A stretch of DNA of 64,000 nt from Archegozetes longisetosus (GCA_018873245.2 JAEMBT020000007.1:8935129-8999128), one strand, 5' to 3'; counted from the first letter of the stretch, positions 24,267 to 36,470 are shown. Notes: generated by a model from the letters alone, not told the origin. A program made the numbers and translations.

Positions 24267-26525
24267 TTAAAGTTCGGGATATTCTCCAGGTGGCAAAACC
24301 AAACTTCTGCAAATGGGACACGAACCGTCTTTCTTGATCCAATTTGAGATACACTAAAAGGCATCAAATACTTGTCAACATTGATAATCTCAGTGGTAAT
24401 CTGACTAAAAGCACTTTACCAAACTGTGAAAGAAGTGATGACATTCTGTCTCATATTTAGTGACCGTTGAAATAGGTTCGAAACAAATCGAACAGTTTTC
24501 ATCATTCCTGCCATTCTTTCGATCGACTTTATTAGTCCAGCCCTTAGGCATGACCTGCTGAGATATGTTCTCATTTGGACTTGACATCAGCTCGAACGAT
24601 GGAGTCGGTTTAGAATTTCGACTCTTAGGCTAGAAATATAAGATCAATGAGATCATTATTATTCTGAAGAATCTTGGATGACTTACAATACTGATCGATG
24701 TAATCACATTCTTGTCAATATATTCGCTAATTTTACTGATGATGTCTGAAACTTTCATTCCAGAAAAGCCCTTAGGATTACCCGAAGCAATAAGCGATGA
24801 CTTTGTTTGCGTTATACTATCTATTAGTAAATCACTGGAGAAGAAAAACGTCAATAAAATAATGAGATTAAGAAAAATATACTGTGCTTACTCTGACACA
24901 TCTGCGTATTTTTCCTTTAGCTTAGCCAAAAGTTTACTTTGCGCTTGACTTAGTTTCGGAGCACCAGATTCAGAGCCAGCATTTTCTAATGACTTTTGAT
25001 TAACCGGTGCATTTATTATTTGACTCATAAGTGACTGTTTTGTTCCGGATTCTGATACATTCGAATGAATTTGTTGAGCATTTGCTTTAGTTTCTGACAC
25101 ATGGTTCTTTTGGTCGTCTTTGTTTTGATCGCTGGTTACTTTTGATTCTTTGATTGGAATTTGTAAAGGTTTACCAATCGGTGAAATTGAGCTATTATTT
25201 GGCGTTTCACTCAAAGTTTTAGGCGGATCACTAATACTGTTCGGTAACGGATTAAATGAAGGCGATGTAGTCGGTATTGGCGAAGGGCACTTTAGAAATG
25301 GCAATTCATTCGCTGATTGACTAATCACATCTTCGGATGGCTTCAATTGGAATTTGAATCCAATTTCGTGTGCGCCGAAAAGAGAAAAGTCAGGTTTGGG
25401 TGAATCTGCAATATTTGGTGCAGTGAAAGATGGCACTGAGGGGTAAGGATATACCGAACCATCTAATTGTTTCTTAGTCTGAATGTATATATTGGCAAAC
25501 TTTTTGAGTTGACTTAAATCTGCTAAAAATACGAGTGGAATCTCATCGAGAACATTCTTATAGAATGACAACAAGTCTGGAAATTCAGGCAAACAATTGT
25601 AGTCGAATGGTAAAACATCACAGTTTGCATTAATTTCTTCATTGACAATGTTTTGTTTAGCAGCGATTCCTTCACGAATTCTCTCTTTCTCTTCTTTAGC
25701 TTTGATGGAGGCCTGGGCTATCTGTTCGACAATTGGCTGCAACTTCTTAGAGATGGTTTCGTTTTGATAGAATCGAGTGCATTCTTCCTTTATATAATCA
25801 CCATATTTTTTGAGATTCTTTCGATATTTTTCGATGTACTCGATGGCAAACTTTTCGTTCATCTATAAGGGAAAGGAAAAATTAACTCCAGAGGAATAAG
25901 TGTTTGACTTGAAAAAGAAACAAAAATATACTTTTAAGAGAGTATTTTGAGTTTCTTTCAATTTGTTAGTTGTCTGCTCTAAACTGGTTTTCAACATTTC
26001 ATTGATTCCTTTCAATTGTTTCAATTGAGTGTCATCTTGTTTTATGGTTTGCGTTGAACTATTCACATCAGAGGCACGATTGGGTGCATTTTCAGATAGA
26101 TCCGAATTATCACTAACAGTTTCAGAGATCTCAAGATTACTTTTGCGTCTGAAATCGTTGGATTCGTTAATTAGACAATAATTGAAATTTTGATGATTGG
26201 ACCAATTGTTATCGAACTGTTGGCAAGGGGCTCTTTGTTGATGATTCGCGAGACAACAAGAGTTCGAATGTAAAGAATGAGTATTAGGCTGCAAATTATG
26301 ACTAAATCTCGTACTATAAAATCCATAATGGGTTGGGTTGATTGGTGACCAGATCGTAGTGCTTGGCGCTGGAAGTGCTAATTGAGGTAATGGTGGGATG
26401 GACGGTATTGCAGTGAGAGGTGCGCCGTGCGTTGAGCTTTGTTGCGGCCACTGATGAATATTCGCTCCAATCAATTGGTGCGAGTGTGAGACGTATGAAG
26501 GATAAGTAGACGATTTTTTGCTCAT
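24267..26525 (-). CDS. Coiled-coil RING-H2 finger protein, putative E3 ubiquitin ligase (TTC3/DZIP3-like end)
   Basis: Five exons, 26525-25932, 25862-24892, 24834-24687, 24629-24420 and 24353-24267, give exactly 670 codons (669 residues). The N-terminal 130 residues are low-complexity (His/Pro/Ser/Asn-rich). A coiled coil covers about residues 165-290. A conserved block contains LPEFPDLLSFYKNVLDEIP, followed by a disordered Ser/Pro-rich linker and the helix SQAQSKLLAKLKEKYADVS. The C-terminus is a complete RING-H2 finger: Cys617, Cys620, Cys634, His636, His639, Cys642, Cys653, Cys656, ending 13 residues later. The finger straddles the last intron. A coiled coil followed by a terminal RING-H2 resembles the ends of TTC3 and DZIP3, but no TPR region is present, so the family assignment is tentative. 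Ubiquitin ligase activity is inferred from the complete zinc-ligand set. A RING-less paralogue lies downstream on the same strand. Confidence 0.82.
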
Positions 26526-27840
26526 TTCTTCTATTATTTACTTATTATTTATATTGAGATTTCAAACAAACAACAACTGCTTCTAAGGTGAGTCAGACTA
26601 ACGGTTTTGAGGAAATTTATCGATTAAAAATGAAATGAAAGTGAGTTTAGTTTATCATTAATGAGACATTGAGTGTGTTTCGAAAGCGCTCAACAATTGG
26701 TGATAGCGCTCTCTATCACATACTTAGATCGATATAAATTATTTTGCTACTAACTACAATCACAACTTGAAAACTGAACAGAACATTTGTAATTCCTAGT
26801 AACTTTTAAATTATAATAACCTAGATTTGGAACATTTGTTTCCAACAATAATCTGTTAAAATAAAATTTTGAATAGGTTTGAGTTTGTTTTGTAATCAAA
26901 GAAAACACAAGTTAAATGACAGGTAACTTACACATTACTAACAAGAATCCTTAAATTCTTGACACATCTCTCAAACACAAGCATAAATCATTTTCTTTAA
27001 ACTAACTATTCAATCATTTAAACAAAAGCTTAACTAAAAACGTCTTATCACAAATAAAAATTCTTTAATAAAGATCTCAAAAGTTACAGTAAACTTTAAA
27101 AGTTAGTGAACGAAAAAAAAAATATTTTGATTCAGGAATAAAGGGATTCACCTTTTAAATCATACTTCAATTACAGTGTAATAAGAGTTAGTTCATGAAA
27201 TAATAACTTGAATTTTTCTGACTTAAATCACTTTTGATCTAAGCTTTAATAAAAGATGACTGAGTGTAAGACTTGATCATTAATTGAAATGTAGTCTTAG
27301 AAATGAATCAATCGTTTCTTATTCTTAAGAAACTTTGAATTAAGGCACAACTCCATTGGTTGTTTGTTTCACCAAATTTCAATCTAACAACTACAACTAA
27401 ATGCCTGCCTTTGAATCGATTAAGAACCAGGGATTTAGTAGTCTATCCCCCTGTATTAGTGCAAACCAGGTTCGGTAATAATACTTAATAGGTTTAAGCT
27501 AAGGCTAGATTTGGTCATATATGCATTAATTGTATTGAGAAGTGGGCGCAATTTCAACAATACGGACTTGAGAGCCAACCAGCAGATATTCGAGATATCG
27601 TTTCGCTCGCAAAATCATTGTTGTGATGGTGTGTCAGAAATAAATTGTTATAAAATCTAAAGACTATCAAACAATGACTTCTCGCGAAATTCAAAAACGA
27701 TTGTTATACCTCTTTTAAAAAGTAGTTAAATTAATCAAGTCCAATTTGACGTAAAATAGCATTTTGTCTAAATACTATACTAATTCTTGAGAAGAAAAGC
27801 AAAATATTCAGTGATTAAATAGAAAAGACTTAAACAAAAT
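26526..27840. promoter_or_regulatory. Divergent intergenic region, RING gene / MGNCC gene
   Basis: 1.3 kb between the start codons of two divergent genes, so both promoters must lie here. A plus-strand donor-like TTCTAAG|GTGAGTCAG at about 26588 could end a 5' UTR exon of the plus-strand gene. A 45-codon open stretch at about 27495-27631 is noted in the findings. Confidence 0.4.
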
Positions 27841-28822
27841 ATGGGAAACTGTTGCGGAGGACCAGAAAGTATACGACTATTATTCAAATGAAACTTATTT
27901 ATATCGATTATCAGATAGCTTTTATTAATTGTTTGGTTTTTTTGTATTTTTCAGAGAAAGAAACAGCAGAACAGAGACAAGAAGCTGAAGCTCAGCGTAA
28001 GTATCAGTCAATTAATGATAAAGGTATTACTGATTAGCACTTTATAATCCTATTATCTAATTTACAGCACAGACCGAAGGAGAGGCTGGAGAACAAAAAG
28101 AAGAACCGACAACACCTCAAGCTGGAAGCGGTTCCCAGACAGGAGAACAACCAACAGGATCTAAAACAGGAGGAGGAGGAGCAGAAGCACCGGCAGCCCC
28201 ATCTAAAACAGGTGCTTCAAAGACCGGATCGACAGTGGATTCAAAATCGTCGGCTAAACCTTCAGGAATACAGTCAGCGCTTTCAGGTTCTGGTTCTAAG
28301 CTCTCATCAGCAACAGGTGCCTCTAGTCTTGGATCTAATGTTGGAACGAGTGTGACCTCAAAGTCAGGATCTAACGTTGGATCAACTCTTTCATCAACTA
28401 TCGCCTCGAAATCTGGTTCTACAATGCCTTCGACTCTAACATCAGATATAGGTTCTCAGGCCAAGGGTTCGACTGCAGGCTCACAACTCGGATCAACAGT
28501 TGGTTCGAAAGCGGGTGCCGGTTCGACACTTGGTACTACACCTTCGCAAAGATCAACTCTACAGTCGACAACACAGCCCTTGGGATCTACACTCGTTTCA
28601 ACGACCAATCCATCGAAAACTAGCGGATCAGCAATTGGCGCAGCACCTTCTTCTGCAACTAAACCAGCATCTCAAGTCACTCCTGGAGGCACAACTGGTT
28701 CTGTGACTAAACCTGCATCTCAAACGATTCCTGGCTCGATGCAATCAAAGCCTGGAAGTAACATTAGCTCAAAAACTGGCTCACAAACTGGTTCACAATC
28801 GGGTTCAAAGGCAGGCACATAA
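27841..28822 (+). CDS. MGNCC-type acylated Ser/Gly/Thr-rich low-complexity protein
   Basis: Three exons, 27841-27868, 27955-27996 and 28068-28822, join in matching phases (A|GTATAC; C|GTAAGT) to give 274 residues. It begins MGNCCGGPE: Gly2 is a good N-myristoylation site, and Cys4 and Cys5 are probable palmitoylation sites, which predicts anchoring to the cytoplasmic face of a membrane. Residues 10-45 are charged (KKETAEQRQEAEAQ, EGEAGEQKEE). The remainder is dominated by Ser, Gly, Thr, Ala, Pro and Lys, with repeated units of the type GSKxGS, GSTxGS and TKPASQ, and ends GSQSGSKAGT. No folded domain is visible. The layout recalls BASP1/MARCKS-like proteins without recognisable homology. Consistent splicing and a single long frame support a real gene; function unknown. 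Confidence 0.78.
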
Positions 28823-29185
28823 CTATTAGATTGAGATTCGATATAACAAATGAAGTTATACCTTAATTAATAGTTATTTCCAAAAAAGAAACAATTGATT
28901 CATTTTTAGAATTTTATCCTATTAAAGATTAATTTTTAACATTCAGTCGGAGATATTTGTTTTATTTGTCACTTTTTGTTGATTTTATTTCGTTCTTAAA
29001 GTTCCTTTCGAAAGTCATTTAAATTGATCAGTGAGAAAATTCAAATTTTTAATTACAAGTCATTTAATAGTAAATAAATATTTTACTCAAGTTTAGTACA
29101 ATTTTCAGAACAACTTCTATCTTAAGTTAATAAAATTATTAAGACTTAAATGTATGATACAATAAAATAAACTTAATACTAATGA
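28823..29185. other. Short 3' region between convergent genes
   Basis: 363 bases shared by the 3' ends of the MGNCC gene (plus) and CPSF1 (minus). ATTAAA at about 28919 and AATAAA at 29073-29078 on the plus strand, and ATTAAA on the minus strand at about 29063-29068, suggest overlapping 3' UTRs. Confidence 0.45.
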
Positions 29186-32100
29186 TCAGAAATAAGCCGC
29201 CACTCTATCGATCTCTTGTAGATCATCGATTATCTGTAGAATAAAAGAAAATGATATCAATGTTAAATAATGAAGAACTTGTCTTTCTTTCATACCTGAC
29301 TCGGAGTGGTTCCAATCTTTTTGGCTAACTCAGATTTTTCATTCATAGATAGAGTTGAAAACTTGATCAACAAATCTCCGTCCAATATATTTTTCGACGG
29401 ATTAGTTAACTCAGGCCTTTGTATTTTAACCATTCGGAAAGCCTTGGGATTGAGTCCAGCAGTATGTTGCAATGAAGTGGTCAATACGTTTTGCAACATT
29501 AGAAGTCTTCTGTAAGTTTTTTCGGTGATTGGAAGTAAATAACCGAGACTTCCATCGAGAGTCGCAAACATAGTTATTTGTCTGTTTTGAAGGGTTTGTC
29601 TAATTCTTTTATCAACTATTTTTGAAGGAACTTTGCATCGAATACGAAAGAATGCATGAATATGAGAACCGAAATGATAGTCAGCCCGTCTTAAGAGTCT
29701 AGTTCCGCCAACACTCTCTCTAACGTCGGGCTGATATGAGTACAAAATGATATTTTTCTCTGAATCTGAAATAACGAAACACATCTGAGAATTGTCGATC
29801 GCATAATCACATGCATAAACTTGTAGACAACGCGGATCTCGACTGACGAGAGATAGTGTTCGAGTCTCTTCTTGATATCTCAAAAGAGATATAGACTTAT
29901 ATACATCGGCAATAAGAATCAGATTTCTTATGGAAATAGCTGAGTGAACGTATAACTGGGTATCAATGAAAGCGACGCCAATAAGTTGCGACTCTTTTAA
30001 TTGCCAAATATATATCTTCTGTCCAATGGCAGTCAATAGAAAACCTTTAACTTGACATAAGGTAGTGATCGGACCTTTTTGTTCCTTACAATAAACTACT
30101 TTTATCTTATTTCTGGTTAATGGTTGTCCTGGTTCTGGAACTACATCAATGATATCAAGAATCCAAATGCGACCTCGATTAGTGACATCTTCTCCATAAT
30201 TGTAATTAGTGCCCAAAGCTATGTAGCCTTTAAGGCCAGTAGTTGTTCCTTCAGAGGAGAGCATCACATTCTTCAAGCAAGTGATGTGTTCCCATTCATC
30301 AAGTTCAATTTTAGTTCCGGGGATCATTTCCCAACTGACAGGTGAAACCAGATGTAGCGAAAACTTTTCAGTTAAAGGATAAATATATCGGGAATCTCTC
30401 TCAAGAAATTCGTAATCTTTTTCTTCGCCTCCAATGCGCACAATTTTAGTGACCTGTTCGAGAACACTCGTAACAACACAATAAGTTTTACTTTCGACGT
30501 GATAATTGACGAAATGCGGAGTACATCTAAGCGGCACTTTACGGACGGGCCAATTCGCGTCATAGTTCAAATGTGTGGCCAAACCACAGATTCTAAGTTC
30601 TTCGTTCTTATTGAAATATAAGAAACCTTTTGGACAGTTGACGTTGTGGAAAGGTGAGAAACAAGTGACAGGTCCGTCAACACTCATCTCATGAATTCTA
30701 AGTTCTCCTCTATATGTCATGAAAAACCAATGAGGATATGGACCACAAAGAAAAACGCCTGAATAGCCAGAAATATCATTAAAACATCTCAACCACATAG
30801 CTGTCGACGGAATAGTTGAGTTCTCATTAGAGTCAACTGAATCTGATTCAGGCTGAGTTGTTTGACGACAAAATTTAGGCTCTTTTACTAAAATAAGATG
30901 TGGAGCATATTTCTTAAACCTAAGTTTCAAATGATTCTCAACTTGTGTTTCATAGAATGGAAATGATTCATAAATGAAAAGTTCTTCATCAAAACGAGCG
31001 AAAAGGAATGGACGCGTTTGTTTGGCACCCATTCCTGTCACAAGTATTTCACGTGTTATTGGCATAGAAGAGGGCAAGTCTTGTTGCTGTTGAAAGCCTG
31101 CGTGATCTGTACTCTGAACGCTGTCCACTAAAACTCTTGGACCCATCGGAAAGTTTTTCACTAGATATGAAAGCTTGAATGCAGGTAAACTGTAAATTTC
31201 AAGAACTCCATTTTCGCGAACAATGAAAAGCCAATACGTGGCATCGTGTTCCTTAATAACGTGGATTTTACTCGAATCTGACCGTTGGTCTTCTGCTGTG
31301 GACTCAGTAGCTGTTGAAAATTGTGATACTTTGTCTAATGGGTAATCGCCATAAAGCAATTCGTCTTCTTCGTCAACAGTTGATGCACTTGGTAAGGCTG
31401 ACAACTGCGCGGCAGCTGTTGTCGATGGCTTAGATTTGGCTGGGCTAGCAGTATGAGCACTGTTCAGATTTTCTTCAGCCTTTCTTTGAGTAGTAAACAT
31501 ACCACTTGTGTCCTTATAAACACATAAGGCAACTATTTTAGATTTGGCTGTTGAGAGTTCAGGTCGGGAAACAACTAGTCGAGCATTGTTGCCAGTGCTG
31601 TCAAGTTTAATACATAATAGAATTATTACACCATCTCTACTCATCAGGACTGCATAGGGATCTGCCAAAGATGTATAACTAATAGGGGACCCGACATCAA
31701 TTGGAAAGTGCTGTAACTCTCGAACCCCATCGAGTAATCGAACTCCCATTGGAGATACTTGTAATATATATTGATTTGAACCTAGATTTCCTGCGAATAC
31801 TGTTGAAGTTTGACTACTGAAACCACTTTGATCTAATTCATTGATCTCTTGTCCTGTTTGCAATATGAGAGTTGCGTCAATACGACTCAATATGAGGTAA
31901 GCGTGAGTTGAACTGACTTCGCTTTGTGATGAGTCATTTTCTTCTTGAGCAACATTTTGGCATGACTTCGGTCCATATACAGTCCACATGTCAGTACAAC
32001 CAGGAAGTTCGAAAGTGGTGACAATTTGAGGGTGTAATGTGCGCTGAAGTACACAAAGGGCACCATTCTTAGCATAGCCTGAAGTGGTAACCAATTCGAG

Positions 32101-33822
32101 ATCAGGTTCGTTTACATTGGAGAACTCTTCAGCCAAAAGAGCGGGTTCTCCCATACATATACGACCACAGGGGCCAATGTTTATAATAGAATCACAAACT
32201 TCAAAGACAAGTGTTGTCGGCTTATCCTTTTGAATAGTTGTGCTCATAGCTTGTTGGCCATAAACTTCTAATAGATCCTTATCTTCGATAAGCGACACAT
32301 CACCTGCAAACCAGTTGCCGATATTATCTTTTTCAGATTCGACCTCTTCATTATTTTCTTCCTGGTCTTCTTTGGCTTTTTTAGCCAATGGTTCGCTTTC
32401 ATCTTTATCATCAGTTTCCTCATTTTTATCATTATCAGTTAAGACTTGATCTGACTTTACTTCAGTTTTGTCCGTCGTATCTTCATTGTCGAAATTGAGT
32501 TCTTGTTCAAAACTTTCAGTCTTTGGTCTCGATTGAATGCTTTCATATGGTTTCTCGACATAATGCAAAAGTAGTGAATGACCTAAACGTGATCCTAAAA
32601 ATATATATCCGTCTTCGCAGTGAGAAATACAAGTCGTCAAAACACTAGAGGCAGCTCTATCGAAATTAAATCCACGAATACTTCGAGTCATATCATTAAA
32701 CAAAGTCAAAACATAAAGTTCACCATTTTTCAAACTGATCACTAACTTCTCATTAGATATAAAGCATGCCTTAGAACAGTCTAAACTTATTTTGATGTCA
32801 TCTTGAGTTTTAAGAGGGAATGAAGTGCAGCCTTCAGTGAAACTGTTCAAAGAGATACCAAACGGAGGCAACCCCTGATTCAAATGAATTAATGAGCTGT
32901 TGGCGAATATCAACACTCCGCCGATAGGTTTTGGGACCGGCATTGCATGGAAACAATCATAAGGCAAGTGACTCATTGACCAAATGTGCGGATGAACTCT
33001 TTGATGGACATCAAGTGACAATACAAGCATTGAACACGTGTCCTGGCGAACGGCCACACGTCCAGCCCATGTTCGGACCGGTTCGTAGAGTATTAGTAAA
33101 GTTGGCTCATAATAGTTATGAAGAAATTGAATATCAATTATGTTATTCACTTTATCGCCGTATTGTTCACTATTCAAATCAAGTTTATAAGAAGCCATTA
33201 CTGGAGATTTTGTGTTAAAACTAGCCGAAGATGTGACCGGAGGTGTGGTTACATTGACACTCGTGTTGACAATCATTGAGATATTGCTACTTTCGTGCTC
33301 GTCAGCTGCAATGTCTTTACGAAAGGGTAGAATAACGATATTCTTTCCGTACAAAAGCATTGCAGCGCAACGGTTCTCTGGATCGCACCGAACTATTGGT
33401 TGACGTGAAAACTGCGTGAAACCGCCTCTCATTTCTTCCTCTTCGAAGTAATGCAAAGACAAAGTCTTGAGATCGTGAGTGTTTGGGTCGTATTCAACAA
33501 TGGAAAGCTTGGCGTCACCGAAAGCTAATAAAAGTGAGTCTCTATTGGAGGACATGAACGAGACTTTACTAATGGACGACACATTGCCGAATAGAGTAAA
33601 ACTTTGAATACATTCCAACCGAACTTTTGTCTTTGAATTTGGTGCTTCATTAGTTGTAGTCTGTTGTGGTCCGTCAACACTTGCGTCGCTAATAAGTCTA
33701 AATATCTTGAGTTGAGTGGAGCCGACTGTGACTAAATTGCGTTGTCTGTAGTCGTAGAAATGACAGTAAATGCTGTCTTCTATCTGTGTTGGCAAATGAC
33801 TCGTTCGACAAATGGCATACAT
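29186..33822 (-). CDS. CPSF1: Cleavage and polyadenylation specificity factor subunit 1 (CPSF160)
   Basis: One 4.5 kb exon (33822-29296) plus a 48-base last exon (29233-29186; CAG|GTATGA ... CTACAG|ATA) give 1,524 residues; human CPSF1 is 1,443. The start MYAICRTSHLPTQ and the segment AKLSVVEYDPNTHDLKTLSL match the family closely. The protein is built of three beta-propellers: the first occupies the N-terminal third, an acidic insert with KKAKE lies at about residues 445-500, a second Ser/Thr-rich insert at about 780-840, and the CPSF_A region covers the last 350 residues (GYIALGTNYNYGEDVTNRGR, LIADVYKSISLLRYQEE). It is the scaffold of the mPSF module that, with WDR33 and CPSF30, recognises the AAUAAA polyadenylation signal in the nucleus. 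The tiny final exon encodes IIDDLQEIDRVAAYF, the expected family ending. Confidence 0.96.
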
Positions 33823-34989
33823 CTCGGTAAATATTTAATTATTTTACTTAAATATGCTCATAATTAGTAAAACTAGTTATGTTTTTGTTTACTTTCTATT
33901 GAAAAGTAAAGACAACATTTGAATGTATGGCATGTCACGCTGTTATGTTTTCGTTCAATAGTCGTCTCTAGTGTCGAACTCGAACTCACTTTTCAAAGAC
34001 AAACATTCAATCTTTCACATCAAACTTCTCTTGATTTTTTGAAATTTTAAGAAAGTTACTGTGGCAAAACCGATCAGTTTTGGCTGCTGTCTGAGACTTT
34101 TTGAATGTGAAATGTGGACCCACCCCACCATCAGACCTGTTGCATCTGATCTCCGCTATTTTTAATTACAAAAACCAAAACTTGCCATAGAAACAACTAG
34201 TTGTTGAATTGGTTTAAATAAAATTGTTATTCAAGCATAGCTTGATTTCTATTTTTGAGGATGTTTGTCTTAAAATTGATGACTGACAAATTAGTTGCAT
34301 TTTGAGAAAGAATGACGACCTAAATTATTTAAAAAGCTATCCTAACTCTTCAAAGTCAATAAGTCTACTTGAAAATAAAATATAAAAAAAATACAAATAC
34401 TGTACCTTTCGAAAAAGAGCTCGAAATGAATAGAAGAAATATCTGATGGAACAGAGAGATGTCATAATGAACCGAGCAGGACTTTACTTAGCCATTCGAT
34501 ATGGCACGAGCGAATCCCATTGTTTTGAACCAAATTTGGTGATCATATTAAATTTGAATATGCATATAAGTTCATGATTCACTTGTTAGAAAGTAAATTG
34601 ATTTAGATTTTTAGATTTGATAGTTTGAACAATAGAAAATTTTTTAAGTTCAGGCCAACACTTTATTCTAATAAATGTTCGGCATTTGTAAAATTATCTT
34701 GGAGATGGTCGCTAAGCTCCGAGAGTTCCAGATTTATGAGCTATATAATTTTATCTCCGATCTCTTACCTGTACAAATGCCAATTCAGAATCGATCATTA
34801 TTGAGTTACCAAAATAATAGGTGTTCAATTTTCTAAAAATTTCTTATCACACAAGGCAAGCTTTAGGTTGTGAGCTATATGTAATCTCAAGAATTTTTAA
34901 TAATCCTAACAAAAAGTTCAATAAACTCAAACTATGCAGATGAATGCGACAGATTTTTGTAAAACTTAAACTCAGGCTTACCTTTAGGT
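33823..34989. other. Intergenic upstream of CPSF1
   Basis: Holds the CPSF1 promoter and 5' UTR. A 10-base perfect inverted repeat brackets 34681-34781 and is listed separately. A 36-codon plus-strand frame starting MNRAGLYLAIRYG near 34467 is too short to call. Confidence 0.45.
34681..34781. repeat. Foldback structure with 10-base terminal inverted repeat
   Basis: GGCATTTGTA at 34681-34690 pairs perfectly with TACAAATGCC at 34772-34781. An inner GGAGAT at 34701-34706 is matched by ATCTCC near 34753. The 101-base unit could fold into an imperfect hairpin. It could be a tiny foldback element, a hairpin RNA or chance. Confidence 0.35.
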
Positions 34990-36470
34990 AGTCGCAAAGA
35001 GTTGGCCACCAATGTATTGCCAAGCGTCTACAATTATGTAATTGTGATTTAAGCCATGATTTCTCGATACCGTGTCTGCATAAATTTTAAATCTCTTCTT
35101 CGAATTGATTGAGAACTTTATCATCAAATTTTATGGCAATACAATCGAACTGATGTGTCTTTGGAATGGTCTGCTATCAAAGACTAATATATAATGGGGT
35201 CAAGTTTGACTCTTTATTGAAATACTCATGATTCTATCGTACACTTGTTTGAGAGAAATGTACTTGAAGTACTGAACTTGCAAACACGAAAAAATGAATT
35301 TTCTTAATTTCGGATATGTTTTCATCAAATGACCGAAGTCTGTCTGACCGAATTTGTTGAGTAAACCAAACGAATGTGTAGTGTCTTTCAAGTTTTAGAT
35401 GTTTGCCAAATCGAATAGAACCAAACCAGAGGGGTTATCGCAATTTATTCAATATTAAACTTTTCAGATCAGCTAAATATTAGTTTATTTAATATTTCTT
35501 AAACGCTTAGCTTTCAAGTTGCTCAATATTGATTTCAAATGTTTCAAAATGCAAAAATGTCTCGATTCATGAAAATCGAGGAAATTTACGGTTTAGTAAC
35601 CAAATCAAATTTTTCAAATTGAGTCAATTTTCCCAAGAATCCCGAAATAAAGTGTTGCGCGAAGAGACGAAGAGTTGACGTTTCAAATTTGTCAGTTGAT
35701 TTCTGACTAAAAGAATATTATCACTGATATCAAGTTTGACAATACGAATTATTATAAATAAATTTAAAGATCCAAGTTTTTCAAATCTCTAAGGTCCATT
35801 AAAAATGATTCTGAACTTTTTCATCAATGAGATATCATTGAATCTGATATTCAGTTTTCCACTTATTTGTCATATTGTTGGCTCATTGCTTTCAAATCTT
35901 TAAAGTGCACAGTGCATAAGTAATTTCTCGTAATTTAGAGAAAAACTCATCCAAAAAAGCATCAATCGAATCAAAAATGATTAAGTTGGGAGTAAATGAA
36001 AAAGTTGATCTCTTTCTCTTTGATTAAAATCAACAAACGATGTAGATTTTAGATTTTATTTGCATTTTTCTCAGAAGTCAGTCAAATCTAATCACATTCT
36101 GAATTGATGAAGTCTGTATGAAAGGAAACATGTTTGAAAGAGTTGCAGTTATTGGATAAGATTGCAAGTGTTTAGTCGTTTGCTCAATTGACTGCCAATT
36201 TTTCTATTGAACTGGGCTTTTGAGCATCTTATCGATTTCAGCAATGTCTAATGTGAAAAGAGTTTTTTGAATTCGGTTTGAAAAACTTGGCCCCACATCA
36301 ATCATTACAATTGGCAATATATGTTGTTTATTAAGTATTAAGCTTTTCCGTCACTTACAAACACATTAGTAACGAAACCTGTCATCAATTTGTAAATAAC
36401 TTAATAAAGTATCACATAAATCGTCACCAAATCTATCAAAAGAGTGTTTTCGTATTTTTTGATTAATAGC
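34990..36470 (-). pseudogene. Decayed F-box / leucine-rich repeat gene
   Basis: On the minus strand, about 36368-36445 translates as an F-box core (SFDRFGDDLCDTLLSY, then QIDDRFRY), followed by a stop and CVCK. The same frame remains mostly open down to about 35960, with about five stops where AT-rich DNA should give many more (e.g. RIQKTLFTLDIAEIDKMLKS). Leucine-rich-repeat-like pieces then appear in shifting frames: LADLKSLILNKLR, LMKTYPKLRKFIFSCLQ at 35391-35200, and FSINSKKRFKIYADTVSRN near 35080. Several internal stops and at least two frame changes mean it cannot encode one protein. F-box/LRR genes form families in acariform mites (recalled knowledge), so an inactivated family member fits. 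Both ends are approximate. Confidence 0.6.

Noticed and set aside
28500-28706. 68-codon plus-strand frame within the MGNCC gene
   Set aside because: Out-of-frame reading of the repetitive exon 3; the main frame is longer and consistent with splicing.
32931-33218. 95-codon plus-strand frame within CPSF1
   Set aside because: Antisense shadow of a strongly conserved coding exon.
34681-34781. tRNA gene suggested by a 7-base acceptor-like stem (GGCATTT/AAATGCC)
   Set aside because: No T-arm GGTTCGA motif and no cloverleaf can be drawn; kept only as a foldback.
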